Of a DNA stretch of 61,918 bases, positions 1 to 8,362 are shown one piece after another. A program made the position numbers and the translations under genes. The notes under the pieces were generated by a model. That model was not told the origin of the DNA and ran no database searches. It worked only from the letters and a program-made list of their open reading frames with translations. Every line of letters starts with the position of its first letter. The first letter of the stretch is position 1. The DNA is taken from the IMG/VR virus record IMGVR_UViG_3300037852_000239, positions 1-61,918 of that record. One strand, given 5' to 3'. The DNA is from a virus.

Positions 1-360
1 GCTGCCGTGAGGGCTGCCGCGAGGGCTGCCGCGAGGGCTGCCGCATGGGCTGCCGTGAGGGCTGCCGCGAGGGCTGCCGCATGGGCTGCCGCGGGGGATG
101 CCGCGGGGGCTGCCGCGAGGGATGCCGCGGGGGCTGCCGCGGGGGATGCCGCGGGGGCTGCCGCGAGGGATGCCGCGGGGGATGCCGCGGGGGCTGCCGC
201 GAGGGCTGCCGCGAGGGCTGCCGCATGGGCTGCCGCGGGGGATGCCGCGGGGGATGCCGCGGGGGATGCCGCGGGGGATGCCGCGGGGGATGCCGCGGGG
301 GATGCCGCGGGGGCTGCCGCGAGGGCTGCCGCATGGGCTGCCGCGGGGGATGCCGCGGGG
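1..360 (+). repeat. 12-bp tandem repeat, 30 units, coding
   Basis: Thirty in-frame copies of a 12-base unit, consensus G(C/A)TGCC G(C/T)(G/A) (A/G/T)GG. Each encodes Ala/Asp-Ala-Ala/Val-Arg/Gly/Trp. Variation is confined to a few positions: the second base of codon 1, codon 3, and the first base of codon 4 (AGG, GGG or TGG). All three forward frames stay open through most of it, which is why misleading overlapping ORFs appear here. It continues the array at 61695-61918. Confidence 0.95.
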
Positions 361-423
361 GCTGAGCAAGCCACGATAGTACGCGAGTACTTCCCCGTCC
401 CTCCAAAGCGGAGGAAGTCATGA
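1..423 (+). CDS. Alanine-rich repeat protein, C-terminal part (continuation of the gene at 61398)
   Basis: The reading frame is open from base 1. It encodes 30 four-residue repeats (bases 1-360) and a non-repetitive tail ending [19 protein letters not shown]. The tail fits the end expected for the family whose head is encoded at 61398. There is no credible start here. The GTG at 7 lies inside a repeat and has no ribosome binding site. The stop TGA (421-423) overlaps the ATG of the next gene (420), so translation is probably coupled. This half and the 61398 half are one gene split by the arbitrary cut of a circular molecule. Confidence 0.85.
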   Translation, partial: AAVRAAARAAARAAAWAAVRAAARAAAWAAAGDAAGAAARDAAGAAAGDAAGAAARDAAGDAAGAAARAAARAAAWAAAGDAAGDAAGDAAGDAAGDAAGDAAGAAARAAAWAAAGDAAGAEQATIVREYFPVPPKRRKS

Positions 424-677
424 ACAATTCGCGCCTTGGCACGCGCGTCGTGGCACAGTCGACGCCGCTTGCGATGGTGGTCAAGGAGATCACCGACCTC
501 GCGTGGCTCGCCGTGGAGCGCGCCGCGCTGGCCGAGGACTGGCAGCAGCTGGCCGCACGCTACCCTGGGAAGGTGACAGTGGTGAATGGGCGGTTGGAGG
601 TGGTCCGCCGCCATGAGGTCCAGCAATTGCGCTGGTCACGGATCCGACGAAGGCGAAGGGGGGTGGAGTCTGACTAA
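420..677 (+). CDS. Small hypothetical protein, coupled to the repeat gene
   Basis: 85 codons. The ATG at 420 overlaps the stop of the repeat-protein gene (ATGA), a typical operon arrangement. The protein is predicted to be helical in the middle (ITDLAWLAVERAALAEDWQQLAARYP) and has a very basic tail (RIRRRRRG). I do not recognise a family. It overlaps the N-terminal end of the next ORF by up to about 90 bases, depending on which start that gene uses. Confidence 0.6.
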   Translation: MNNSRLGTRVVAQSTPLAMVVKEITDLAWLAVERAALAEDWQQLAARYPGKVTVVNGRLEVVRRHEVQQLRWSRIRRRRRGVESD

Positions 678-2229
678 CAACGGCCACCAGTGGCCCCTAC
701 TCTGGTTCACGTCTCGCACACCCACGGTCGAGGGACAGACGCGCTGCCGGATGGCGCGGTTCTTGGGCTACCACGCAGGCCTCCACGGCACAGGCTGGCG
801 CCGTCGCGCGTTGTCCGTCCCACTCGCCACCGGCGGCGCCGTCCACGTCGGCGTCGAGTTGTTGTGTGGCTGGATCCACGAGTATCAAGCCGCCCACCAA
901 GGGATGCCACCCGACCGCATGACCAAGCACTTGGATGTGATCGCGTGGGCGGCGAGTGAAGCCGCGATCCGCTATGAGGCCGGCGCGAGAGCCCGTGGGT
1001 TCCTCGAGCGTGGGCTGGAAGGCGTCGGAGAAGGAGAGGACGATGCTGGACATGACATGCGTCAATCTGACCACCAAGCTGGTGGTAATCCAATTCCTGA
1101 TCAGCTATCTGCTCACCGTGGCAGCGCTGACATACACGTACTACCGGCGGCGGTAGAACACCTGATCCTTGAACAACGGACGCTGATCGAGGCCCAGGTG
1201 TGGGTGTTCGCCGCGTTGATCCTCCCGCAGATCTTGGGTGAGTCGCGGATCCTCGACGTAGAGCATGAGGAATCGTTGGTGCTGGATTGTACGTGCGGCC
1301 TCGGAGATGGGGTGGCGGACTGGGTGGTACATGATCAACGCGGGTGTTCGGGGATCGTGCAGATGGGCCGGGCGGACATCCTGTGCGAAGGCTGGGCGGA
1401 TCAGGTGCGGGGGCAGATCACCTACTTGGAGGTGAAGACCAAGGCCACGCCGAATCTCCCGTGGGAGAAAGCCTGGGAACACTCCGGCCAGCTGCGCATC
1501 AACATGGAGACGGCGTCAAGGCGGCTGGGGAAGCCTATTGAGGCCGCCTATATTCCTGTGCTGTTCAAGGGCTGGCGAGGACGCGACAAGGGCGATCCAC
1601 CAGAGGCGCCGAAGTATCAGCACAGCCCATTAGTCTATGGGTATTACGACCCCGGCAGCCCGGGGTTCCGCGCCGCGGAGTGGAAGTCGAGTTACAAATG
1701 GGTGGACGACTACGGGAAGGGGCATACCTTACCGAGGACATACGATCGCCAGCCTATCTGGGAGGAAACCCGTGTGATGCCCTACGCGACCGCGCGCGCG
1801 GAGGCCGGCCGCGTCGAACGCTGGGTGCTGGACTATCTCCAACCGGCGCAGTGGCCGGCGCTCGCCAAGTTGCTGGGGCCGTTTCCCCACCAGCGGGCGT
1901 GGATCCCAGAAACCCTACAGTCGGTGCTGGCCGAAGAGAGGGACTGGCGTGACCTGGTGGGGTATATCCGCGACGAGGTCCAACAAGGGCATGGCACCGA
2001 GGCACAGATCGCCAGTAGTGTGATTACTCGGTCGTGGAATTGTTTGAGCTTTAGCGGGGAACCCTGTGCGTTTCAACCACTGTGCTTCAAACAACCTGGG
2101 TGGGAAGATCCCGGCACCATGAATTTGTTCGATATACGAACACCGCACCACTCCACTGAGCGACTTGCGTATGAAGCAGTAGGGTTGGTGTTCCCTGCCA
2201 ATGAGGCAGAAGAGGACGACACCGAGTGA
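586..2229 (+). CDS. PD-(D/E)XK superfamily nuclease (RecB/Cas4-type exonuclease)
   Basis: About 500-547 residues. The nuclease core is GRADILCEGWAD followed by YLEVKTKA, giving the D...(E)xK metal-binding signature. The N-terminal segment CRMARFLGYHAG resembles the Cys-containing N-terminal region of phage RecB-like exonucleases. Near the C-terminus, C-x5-C-x5-C cysteines (CLSFSGEPCAFQPLC) could bind an iron-sulfur cluster, as in Cas4/AddB-like enzymes. It probably resects DNA for recombination or degrades host DNA. It lies beside a Sak4-like ATPase, consistent with a recombination pair. The start is uncertain: the longest ORF begins at 586, but a CTG at 670 after AAGGGGGG would avoid the overlap with the upstream gene. 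Confidence 0.75.
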   Translation: MGGWRWSAAMRSSNCAGHGSDEGEGGWSLTNNGHQWPLLWFTSRTPTVEGQTRCRMARFLGYHAGLHGTGWRRRALSVPLATGGAVHVGVELLCGWIHEYQAAHQGMPPDRMTKHLDVIAWAASEAAIRYEAGARARGFLERGLEGVGEGEDDAGHDMRQSDHQAGGNPIPDQLSAHRGSADIHVLPAAVEHLILEQRTLIEAQVWVFAALILPQILGESRILDVEHEESLVLDCTCGLGDGVADWVVHDQRGCSGIVQMGRADILCEGWADQVRGQITYLEVKTKATPNLPWEKAWEHSGQLRINMETASRRLGKPIEAAYIPVLFKGWRGRDKGDPPEAPKYQHSPLVYGYYDPGSPGFRAAEWKSSYKWVDDYGKGHTLPRTYDRQPIWEETRVMPYATARAEAGRVERWVLDYLQPAQWPALAKLLGPFPHQRAWIPETLQSVLAEERDWRDLVGYIRDEVQQGHGTEAQIASSVITRSWNCLSFSGEPCAFQPLCFKQPGWEDPGTMNLFDIRTPHHSTERLAYEAVGLVFPANEAEEDDTE

Positions 2230-2347
2230 TCAACCAAGCACGTCTCCGTCACGGCGAGTCACGACGACGTGGGCAACGCCCAGCGACTCCGGAGGACGTG
2301 CACTGAAGTATCGGACACCTTAACGAAGGCCGAGGAGAAGAACACTA

Positions 2348-4168
2348 ATGGCCATTATTCGACGACGCACGCAGACGTTGCCTTCGCAGACAGCTCTGAC
2401 GCCCACTACTGACGCGGTCGTGTCGGGGTTGCCGCCGCAGCCTCCGAACCTCGGCGTGGTCGCCGCGCAACCGCGGGCGATCACCGCCATCGTCAACCAA
2501 GCGAACGCGTGCTTGGGATTAGTAGGGTTGACCGGCGCCGGCAAGACTTCGCTCGCGGTCACCGCCGTGGTCGAAGCCTGGGAAGTCTATGGCAAGGTCA
2601 CCCATTGGTACGCCAGCGACCTCGGTGGCTGGGGTAACCAGTTGTTGTCGCTGATCCGGCTGGGGATCTGCCACGTGTGGTACATCCGCAACCACCATAA
2701 CCCGTTCACGACCATGGAATTGGCGAGTCAAGGGTGCTGGCCGGAAACCATGCAGGACCGGGAGACGGGGTTGGCGGCGCCGGATGTGCGGTTGATCCCG
2801 CCCCGGCAGACCCGGTGGACGGTGATCTGCCCCAATGACCACGCGGTGGCGAGCTATGGGGACGTGGCGCAGGCCACGGCGATGCAGCTGGCCTGTCCAA
2901 CTTGTGGCGTGATCACCACGGCCGGGAACGCGCTGCGCATGGACCGCACGATTGTGCGATCAGCTGGGTTTAGGAACGTCGGCCACTACGTGTTCGACTC
3001 GATGACCCAGATGAGCGAGTACGGGCTGACCGAGCTCCGCAACAAGAGCGCACGTGGCGAACTCCCGGCGGGGCACTCGGGCGGATCCGCGTTGGGGTCA
3101 GCGGACGCCCTCCGCGAGGTGGGTGGCAGCGTGTTTGGCACCGGGTCATTGGCTCAATATGGCTTCATGCAGGATAGAGTGCCGGTGTGGATCGGCAACA
3201 TGCGCGCGATCCCCGATCAAGTCCTCCCGCCAATTGTCACCTTCGGCATAGAGTACAGCAAGGGCAGCGACGAATCCGGCGGGATGCCCATGTATGGGCC
3301 GAAGATCGCTGGGAATAAGCGCACGCCACAGGTGCCCGGGTGGCTGGGGAATTGTTTGTACGCTGCGAAGGAGCCGCATAACCCCCCAGACACGGATGAC
3401 CAGGGGAATGTGAAGAGCTACCACCGGTTGTGGTTGGTGAACCATCCGCTGGCGGGGGATGCGGAGAACACCCCGATTGTCGCCAAGCATCGCGGGGAGC
3501 CGCTGGGGATGCCCGATTACCTGGAAGACTCTGGGAAGCCCGAAGAGGCGTGGCAGCGGTGTTCGCTGCGGGAGTTCTACCGGTTGTTGCGGGTGCAGGC
3601 GGAGGTGATTGAGGCAAGGGACCGGGCGAAGTATGCAAATGCGCCTGCCCTCGCGGGCGACCCTGAGGATGAGGAGGAGGTGCTGGAGGTCACTCGCGCG
3701 GATGTTGGAGGTGCCACACAGGGAGGCGCGGTCGGGGGTGGGGCCTCGAGCAGCCGGGTGATTCGGCGGCGGCGGAGTCCTGGGGCGGGTCCGGCGTTGC
3801 CTTCGCAGGTGGCCCCGGTATTCGAGAACAATGTCATCCAGGACAACGCAGGAAATGGGTCGATCTCGCGACTCACACCAGAGGCCTTGACCGGGAGTGG
3901 GCTGGTGCAGAACGCCGCGGGCGAGTGGGTGCAGCCTCCAACCTCCTCGTCAGTGGTCGAACAACAACTGAAGGCCAGCTTGGCCGAGCGGCAGCAGACC
4001 TTGGCGAGCCCCGAGGAAACGGCCGCGGCGTTGACGGCGTTTGACACCAAGGACGCATCGACGGGTGGCAACGGGCACGCCCAAGAGGCCACGGTGGACG
4101 CGAGCGCGCCGCCGATGGCGAGGCCGGTGAGTCGGATTCGGCGGGTGCCGCGGCCACCGGCGGAGTAA
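2348..4168 (+). CDS. P-loop ATPase, RecA/Sak4-like single-strand annealing protein
   Basis: 606 residues. Walker A is GLTGAGKTS (about residue 60). A Walker B-like segment is HYVFDSMTQM. A zinc-ribbon pair, CPNDH and CPTCG, sits between them. The later segment with PKIAGNKRTPQVPGW resembles the catalytic and loop region of phage Sak4-type RecA-like NTPases. The last 200 residues are low complexity, acidic then Ala/Pro/Arg-rich, and probably disordered. A GAGGAGAAG ribosome site lies 8 bases before the ATG. With the upstream nuclease it probably forms a recombination or replication-repair module. Sak4 is the best guess; a generic AAA_24-type phage ATPase is equally compatible. Confidence 0.65.
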   Translation: MAIIRRRTQTLPSQTALTPTTDAVVSGLPPQPPNLGVVAAQPRAITAIVNQANACLGLVGLTGAGKTSLAVTAVVEAWEVYGKVTHWYASDLGGWGNQLLSLIRLGICHVWYIRNHHNPFTTMELASQGCWPETMQDRETGLAAPDVRLIPPRQTRWTVICPNDHAVASYGDVAQATAMQLACPTCGVITTAGNALRMDRTIVRSAGFRNVGHYVFDSMTQMSEYGLTELRNKSARGELPAGHSGGSALGSADALREVGGSVFGTGSLAQYGFMQDRVPVWIGNMRAIPDQVLPPIVTFGIEYSKGSDESGGMPMYGPKIAGNKRTPQVPGWLGNCLYAAKEPHNPPDTDDQGNVKSYHRLWLVNHPLAGDAENTPIVAKHRGEPLGMPDYLEDSGKPEEAWQRCSLREFYRLLRVQAEVIEARDRAKYANAPALAGDPEDEEEVLEVTRADVGGATQGGAVGGGASSSRVIRRRRSPGAGPALPSQVAPVFENNVIQDNAGNGSISRLTPEALTGSGLVQNAAGEWVQPPTSSSVVEQQLKASLAERQQTLASPEETAAALTAFDTKDASTGGNGHAQEATVDASAPPMARPVSRIRRVPRPPAE

Positions 4169-4182
4169 AGGAGACGCACCCA

Positions 4183-4332
4183 TTGACTGAACGCGAGCGT
4201 GCCGCCTTGGAGCGGCTAACGGCCTACATGAAAAAGCGCTTCCCGAACCTGACCGTGGAGGAGACGTTGAAGATCGCGCTGGACGTGATGGAGATTGTGG
4301 CAGGCTACCATGACCAAGGCAACCATGGCTGA
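4183..4332 (+). CDS. Small hypothetical protein (49 aa, TTG start)
   Basis: TTG start after AAAGGAGA, nine bases upstream. The product begins MTERERAALERLTAYMKK and looks like a helical hairpin (LTVEETLKIALDVMEIVAGY). It fills the gap between the Sak4-like ATPase and the next ORF, overlapping the latter by about 23 bases. No family recognised. Confidence 0.55.
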   Translation: MTERERAALERLTAYMKKRFPNLTVEETLKIALDVMEIVAGYHDQGNHG

Positions 4333-4558
4333 AGTCATCTACGGCACCCTGCGCACGTATGAGGTCGGCAAGCTGTATCAAGGGTTGCGTAAGGAGAATG
4401 GCCAGTTGTTCCACGAACAACCATTTTACGTCCTGCGGGAGGCCACCTATCAGGAATGGCTGGCGTTCGCCGCAGAGGAAGGGATGGTGCCCAGTCCACA
4501 GATGTTGAAGGCCGCGCAGAGTAAGGCGGCGAAGTTCTATGCGATTTCGACTGACTAA
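4310..4558 (+). CDS. Small hypothetical protein
   Basis: About 82 residues from ATG 4310; another ATG at 4325 is possible, and an in-frame TTG lies upstream. The segment IYGTLRTYEVGKLYQGLRKENG followed by FYVLREATYQEWLAF suggests a compact mixed alpha/beta fold. It overlaps the end of the preceding 49-residue ORF. It lies in the recombination/replication operon; no family recognised. Confidence 0.6.
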   Translation: MTKATMAEVIYGTLRTYEVGKLYQGLRKENGQLFHEQPFYVLREATYQEWLAFAAEEGMVPSPQMLKAAQSKAAKFYAISTD

Positions 4559-4609
4559 TGGCCCATGACGAGCAACCAGTAACCCAACAACACCAGGAGC
4601 ACACAAACC

Positions 4610-5371
4610 ATGGCGACCCCAGCCCAAGCGGCAATCGTAGCTGACGTTAACCGCCCCGCCACCACGGACATCGCCGGAGAAGTCTGGCCGGAAGGCGACC
4701 TCCCCGCCCAGGGCGGCGGCTTCGGCCCCACGCTGATGCCGGGCATCGACACGTTTCTGATCCCCGAGAACCTCGCCCAGCTCTGGGACGAGATCGATAT
4801 GAAGGAGAGCAATCCACGCAGTCCCAGGTATGGGCAGACCTGCAAGTACAACCGCTTGAAGTTCGATAAGAACTCGCCGCTGATCGTCGTCGAGGGACCA
4901 AACAAAGGCGAGACGTTCACACTGACGATCCATGGCCACCAACGACCACGTGGCGGGAAAGCAGATGATCCCGCCACGCCGTGGGTGAGCGATCTGGCCT
5001 ATATGCTCGACATTGGCCTCGGCGACCACTCGCGTCCGTCAAGTGCCCAAGCCCTCAAGGCGACGATCAACAAGTACGCGGGGAAGACCATTAGGCTGGA
5101 GCACGGGTTGTCGGCGCATTGCCGGGCCGACAAGCAGCGGTATATCCTGAACGCCGAGGACAAGTCCATCCTCGACCCGACCGGGCAGAAGGGCTGCGGC
5201 GACGACACCAAGCAGCGCGAGGACAAAAAGGGTAAACAAGGGCGGTATTACACCCGCGACTTCAAGGATCCCACGACCGGGGAGTATGTCGAGGAGATCG
5301 AGTGTGAGTGTGGCGCGATTTTGCGCGGGTTCCCGAACCTCGAGCGGTTTGTGCCGCCGCTGGGGAAGTAG
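4610..5371 (+). CDS. Hypothetical protein, possible single-stranded-DNA-binding partner of the Sak4-like ATPase
   Basis: 253 residues. The N-terminus is Ala/Gly-rich. The central part has a beta-rich stretch (SPLIVVEGPNKGETFTL). A lysine- and glutamate-rich segment (KQREDKKGKQGRYY) is followed by a CxC pair (EIECECGAIL). In phage genomes, Sak4-like ATPases are often next to single-strand-binding proteins. The size and strand-rich core would fit an OB fold, but no diagnostic motif is visible. The function is inferred from context only. Confidence 0.6.
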   Translation: MATPAQAAIVADVNRPATTDIAGEVWPEGDLPAQGGGFGPTLMPGIDTFLIPENLAQLWDEIDMKESNPRSPRYGQTCKYNRLKFDKNSPLIVVEGPNKGETFTLTIHGHQRPRGGKADDPATPWVSDLAYMLDIGLGDHSRPSSAQALKATINKYAGKTIRLEHGLSAHCRADKQRYILNAEDKSILDPTGQKGCGDDTKQREDKKGKQGRYYTRDFKDPTTGEYVEEIECECGAILRGFPNLERFVPPLGK

Positions 5372-5539
5372 CGCTCGCGCGCGGCCCTAGAATCACCGGT
5401 GGTTGTGGAATCACGCCACACGTAAGTGCGTTGGGAACGCTACTGACCATAACCGGTTCGCGGATGGGCTGACACTCGGTAGATGTTGCAACGAGTCACT
5501 GTTCATACATTGTTCAGGCATTGATGGAGGACACGCCCC

Positions 5540-6115
5540 ATGTCACATAAGTCGCACAAAGGCCCGCCTCAGAAGATGTCCGCGCCGGAGTACGCCCGCC
5601 TGGTCAACCAAGGCAACCTCGCCGCCCGCGACCGGTTCGGCGTGCCGATCGCCCGCGGCCAGCTCGTCGAGTATCGCCCAGAGATCCTCGGCATGGGCGC
5701 GCTGATCTGGCAAGTGATGGACGTCACGCCGATCATGGATCCGAGGCTGCCAGGGATGATCCGCGTCACCCTTGAAGGGAAGGCGCATTTGTCGCTCCAG
5801 GTCAACGTGGCGTGCCATGCGCTGCGCTATCATGGGGAGGCGCAGATCCCAGAGCAGGAGGTGGCGCCGCCCAAGCCAGAGGTAGTTGCCGCTGGGAATG
5901 GCGTCGCTGGCGACGTCGACGCGGCGGTCGAGGCGGTGGTCGCGCGCCTCGGCATCGAGGACACCAAGGTGGCGCCGGTGGTCGAGCGTGAGCCGACGCG
6001 AATCCATCTCACCGATGCGGACCCCCGCGGGCCAGCCCTGCCACAGCCTGACATCGAAGCCGCAGACTATGACGAGGATGGAGCCCCCGATGACGACGAC
6101 GAACAGGCCCACTAA
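5540..6115 (+). CDS. Hypothetical protein with acidic tail
   Basis: 191 residues. GGAGG lies nine bases before ATG 5540. The first 100 residues look like a small beta-rich domain (FGVPIARGQLVEYRPEILG...GALIWQVMDV). The rest is Ala/Pro/Glu-rich and ends in a strongly acidic, probably disordered tail (DYDEDGAPDDDDEQAH). Acidic tails are common in phage single-strand-binding proteins, so that role is conceivable but unproven. The 168 bases before it (5372-5539) are the largest gap in the early operon; I see no convincing promoter there. Confidence 0.6.
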   Translation: MSHKSHKGPPQKMSAPEYARLVNQGNLAARDRFGVPIARGQLVEYRPEILGMGALIWQVMDVTPIMDPRLPGMIRVTLEGKAHLSLQVNVACHALRYHGEAQIPEQEVAPPKPEVVAAGNGVAGDVDAAVEAVVARLGIEDTKVAPVVEREPTRIHLTDADPRGPALPQPDIEAADYDEDGAPDDDDEQAH

Positions 6116-6359
6116 CCCCGAAGCCCTCACCGGCGAGCACACCGGCATTGTCGATCGGCTGATCGCCAGCAAGGGCTTTGGGTTCATCCACGCCGACAAT
6201 GGCAAGGATTACTTTTTCCACATGAGTGCGGTGGAGGGAGAGGGGGGTTTCAGCGAGCTGGACCTCGGCGACGTGGTCAGCTTTGATGGGACGGTGACCA
6301 TCAAGGGCTGCCGCGCGACAGGAGTGCAGTTGGTACGCAATCGCCACAATCAGAAGTAG
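6090..6359 (+). CDS. Cold-shock-domain protein
   Basis: 89 residues from ATG 6090, preceded by GAGGATGGAG and overlapping the end of the upstream gene by 26 bases. The cold-shock nucleic-acid-binding motifs are clear: RNP1-like KGFGFI, RNP2-like DYFFHMSAV, then LGDVVSFD. It would bind single-stranded RNA or DNA in the cytoplasm. A short N-terminal extension precedes the domain. A second, more divergent copy of the fold is at 13664-13903. Confidence 0.85.
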   Translation: MTTTNRPTNPEALTGEHTGIVDRLIASKGFGFIHADNGKDYFFHMSAVEGEGGFSELDLGDVVSFDGTVTIKGCRATGVQLVRNRHNQK

Positions 6360-6369
6360 GAGATCGCCC

Positions 6370-7830
6370 ATGTATGAACCCTTAGAAGAGGAAGACGCCG
6401 CACCAGCGCCTGCGAGCGTGGAAGCCCCGTCTCCACCGGACGTGACGCCGCTCGTGCCCACCATTGAGCAAGCCAAGGCCATGGGCGTTATCGCCGCACA
6501 GCCGTTTGTCAACGTCTCCGGCACCGCCGGGTGCGGCAAGACCTACCTCGCCAAGTTCCTGGCCGAGGGCGACCCCAGCGTGTTGTTGTGCTCCACCACG
6601 GGGATCGCGGCGGTCAACCTCGGCGAAGGGCAGACGATCAACTCGGCGCTGGGGTACTATGACACCGCGAGCTTGAAAGACGCCTACGTCAACGGGTTCC
6701 TGCAGGCCAAGCTGCGGAAGCTGCGCAAGGCGGGTATTCGAACCATCTTGCTGGATGAAAAATCCATGCTGGACGCGTTCCAGTTGACGTATCTGGTGCG
6801 CGGCATCGACGACGTCAACCAGGGGAAGGCGCTCGAGGCCGTGGGCGAGGGCGATGCCACCGCAGCCGAGGTCGAGGCGAACAACCCCCAGATGGGGCTG
6901 GTGCTGGTGGGCGACTTCGGCCAGTTGCCGCCGGTGAAGGCGCCCTTCGCGTTCGAGTCCGCGGAGTGGCCGCGGTTCGCCGACCACACGATCACGCTGA
7001 CGCAGATCCTGCGTCAAGTTGACGCCCCGTTTATCACGGCGCTGCGCCATGTCCGTGCCGGGCGGGCTGGGTGGGCGCTGGAGTACTTCACCGAGGCGAA
7101 GTTCAGCCTCACCACCGACGATCACTTCGACGGCACCACGGTGTTTGCGCGGAATGACGCGGTCGATCGCTACAACCAGCTGCGGCTGGACGAGTGTGCC
7201 GGCGCCCCGATGTCGTTCACGGCCTCGCGCTGGGGGAAGCAGTCAGGCGAGTGGAAGGGCATTCCTGATCAACTCGACATCAAGGTGGGCGCACTGGTCA
7301 TGGTGCTGGCCAACCGGCGCTACCCCAGGATTGATGAGGATGACCTTCCTGGGCTGCAGTATTGCAATGGCGATCTGGCGGAGGTGCTGGACCAAGCGAC
7401 GATTCGCGTGGAAGATCGATTAGGGCGATCTCGCTTGGTGACGCGCTGCTACGTGCGGCTGCACCGCACCAAGAGTGAACAATGGATCTGGCCGGTGACG
7501 CGGGACTTTTTGATCCCCATGGATCCTGGGAGGCGCACGGAGCTTCGCGAGGCGGGCACCCCCGAGAAGATCAAGGAACGCTGGGAGATCGCTGGGCAGA
7601 TTACGTATATGCCGTTGCGGCTGGCGTGGGGGACCACGGTGCATAAGTCGCAGGGGCTGAGCCTGGACCAGGTCCAGATCAACATCCGCGATGGGTTCTT
7701 CGGGCAGCCTGGGATGTTGTTCGTCGCGTTGTCCCGGGCGCGAACGCCGGAAGGGTTGCGGATTGTTGGGAACGCGCGGACGTTCGTGGCGCGGTGTGCG
7801 ACGAACCCGGCGGTGGTGCCATGGTTGTGA
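6370..7830 (+). CDS. DNA helicase, superfamily 1B (Pif1/RecD/Dda type)
   Basis: 486 residues. Walker A is GTAGCGKT (about residue 50), with motif Ia STTGIAAVNLG. Walker B is ILLDEKSML and motif III is LVGDFGQLPPV. A later QILRQ and the C-terminal AWGTTVHKSQGLSLD and FVALSRART motifs complete the SF1B set. It would unwind DNA 5' to 3' during replication or recombination. The first 30 residues are acidic and probably disordered. It sits directly after the cold-shock gene in the replication operon. Length and motif order are complete, with no sign of damage. Confidence 0.92.
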   Translation: MYEPLEEEDAAPAPASVEAPSPPDVTPLVPTIEQAKAMGVIAAQPFVNVSGTAGCGKTYLAKFLAEGDPSVLLCSTTGIAAVNLGEGQTINSALGYYDTASLKDAYVNGFLQAKLRKLRKAGIRTILLDEKSMLDAFQLTYLVRGIDDVNQGKALEAVGEGDATAAEVEANNPQMGLVLVGDFGQLPPVKAPFAFESAEWPRFADHTITLTQILRQVDAPFITALRHVRAGRAGWALEYFTEAKFSLTTDDHFDGTTVFARNDAVDRYNQLRLDECAGAPMSFTASRWGKQSGEWKGIPDQLDIKVGALVMVLANRRYPRIDEDDLPGLQYCNGDLAEVLDQATIRVEDRLGRSRLVTRCYVRLHRTKSEQWIWPVTRDFLIPMDPGRRTELREAGTPEKIKERWEIAGQITYMPLRLAWGTTVHKSQGLSLDQVQINIRDGFFGQPGMLFVALSRARTPEGLRIVGNARTFVARCATNPAVVPWL

Positions 7831-8036
7831 GGCTCATGCGCTACTGGAACGGACAGATCTACACGATAGGGATGGCAGGTTTTAATCCAGACTACGAGTG
7901 GGCCTCAACCGTGCTTGCGCGCTACCTCAGCGACGCGATCTTCGACATCGGAACGCGGGGCTGCTGGGTGGATCTCCAAGAGGCGCCAGCCCTGCTCCCG
8001 CGTAATGAGGACCATATCGTCCGAGGGGAAAACTGA
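7821..8036 (+). CDS. Small hypothetical protein
   Basis: 71 residues from ATG 7821, overlapping the helicase stop by ten bases; ATG 7836 is an alternative. It begins MVVRLMRYWNGQIYTIG, followed by a helical-looking STVLARYLSDAIFD. No recognisable motif. Its stop abuts the next start (TGAATG), suggesting coupling. Confidence 0.5.
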   Translation: MVVRLMRYWNGQIYTIGMAGFNPDYEWASTVLARYLSDAIFDIGTRGCWVDLQEAPALLPRNEDHIVRGEN

Positions 8037-8291
8037 ATGCCTCTCATCGACCCCGCCGACCTCGACCAGGTCAAGCCGCTGGTCGTGGGTGACCGCGTCC
8101 AGCGCCGCGATGTGTTGATCGCCCGCATCACGCTGATCCGCCAAGGCACGGTGGTGGAGGTGTACCAGTCTCGCCCCAACGCTGTGGGCCACACCCTGCC
8201 CCTCTATGCGGTCGAGTGGGAGGGGCAAGGGTTTATCGAGCGAGGGTACTTCCGCGAGGGGTTGGTCAAAATCACCCCCGATGTCGCGTGA
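8037..8291 (+). CDS. Small hypothetical protein
   Basis: 84 residues. The ATG directly follows the TGA of the upstream gene. It reads as a small beta-barrel-like protein (VGDRVQRRDVLIARITLI...GTVVEVYQS...YAVEWEGQGFIERGYF), similar in style to the KOW/SH3-like small proteins phages often carry. Not assigned to a family. Confidence 0.6.
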   Translation: MPLIDPADLDQVKPLVVGDRVQRRDVLIARITLIRQGTVVEVYQSRPNAVGHTLPLYAVEWEGQGFIERGYFREGLVKITPDVA

Positions 8292-8303
8292 ATGGAAAGC
8301 GGT

Positions 8304-8313
8304 TGTACGTACA
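8304..8313. promoter_or_regulatory. 10-bp perfect palindrome upstream of the Acb2/Tad1-like gene
   Basis: TGTACGTACA lies in the 71-base gap between two tightly packed genes, 50 bases before ATG 8363. It could be an operator. With so short a site, chance is also possible. Confidence 0.3.
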
Positions 8314-8362
8314 TGGGTGGATCGGACAAGGGGCATAACCAAACAGAAAGGACAAGGGGACC

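Noticed and set aside
1-360. CRISPR-like array
   Set aside because: The unit is 12 bases with no spacers and is coding in frame; it is a tandem repeat, not a CRISPR array.
45-379. Long open frames in the other two forward frames of the 12-bp repeat (Cys/Gly/Arg-rich and Pro/Arg-rich products)
   Set aside because: They exist only because the 12-base repeat has no stops in any forward frame. They lack ribosome sites and end soon after the repeat. Only the Ala-rich frame joins unique sequence on both sides.
3577-5029. Long minus-strand ORFs opposite the early genes (e.g. 359 residues at 3950-5029)
   Set aside because: They are antisense to well-supported plus-strand genes and have biased composition from GC-rich codon positions; no motifs.
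5372-5539. Promoter before the 5540 gene
   Set aside because: No -35/-10 pair with acceptable spacing was found; nearest candidates had 12-14 base spacers.
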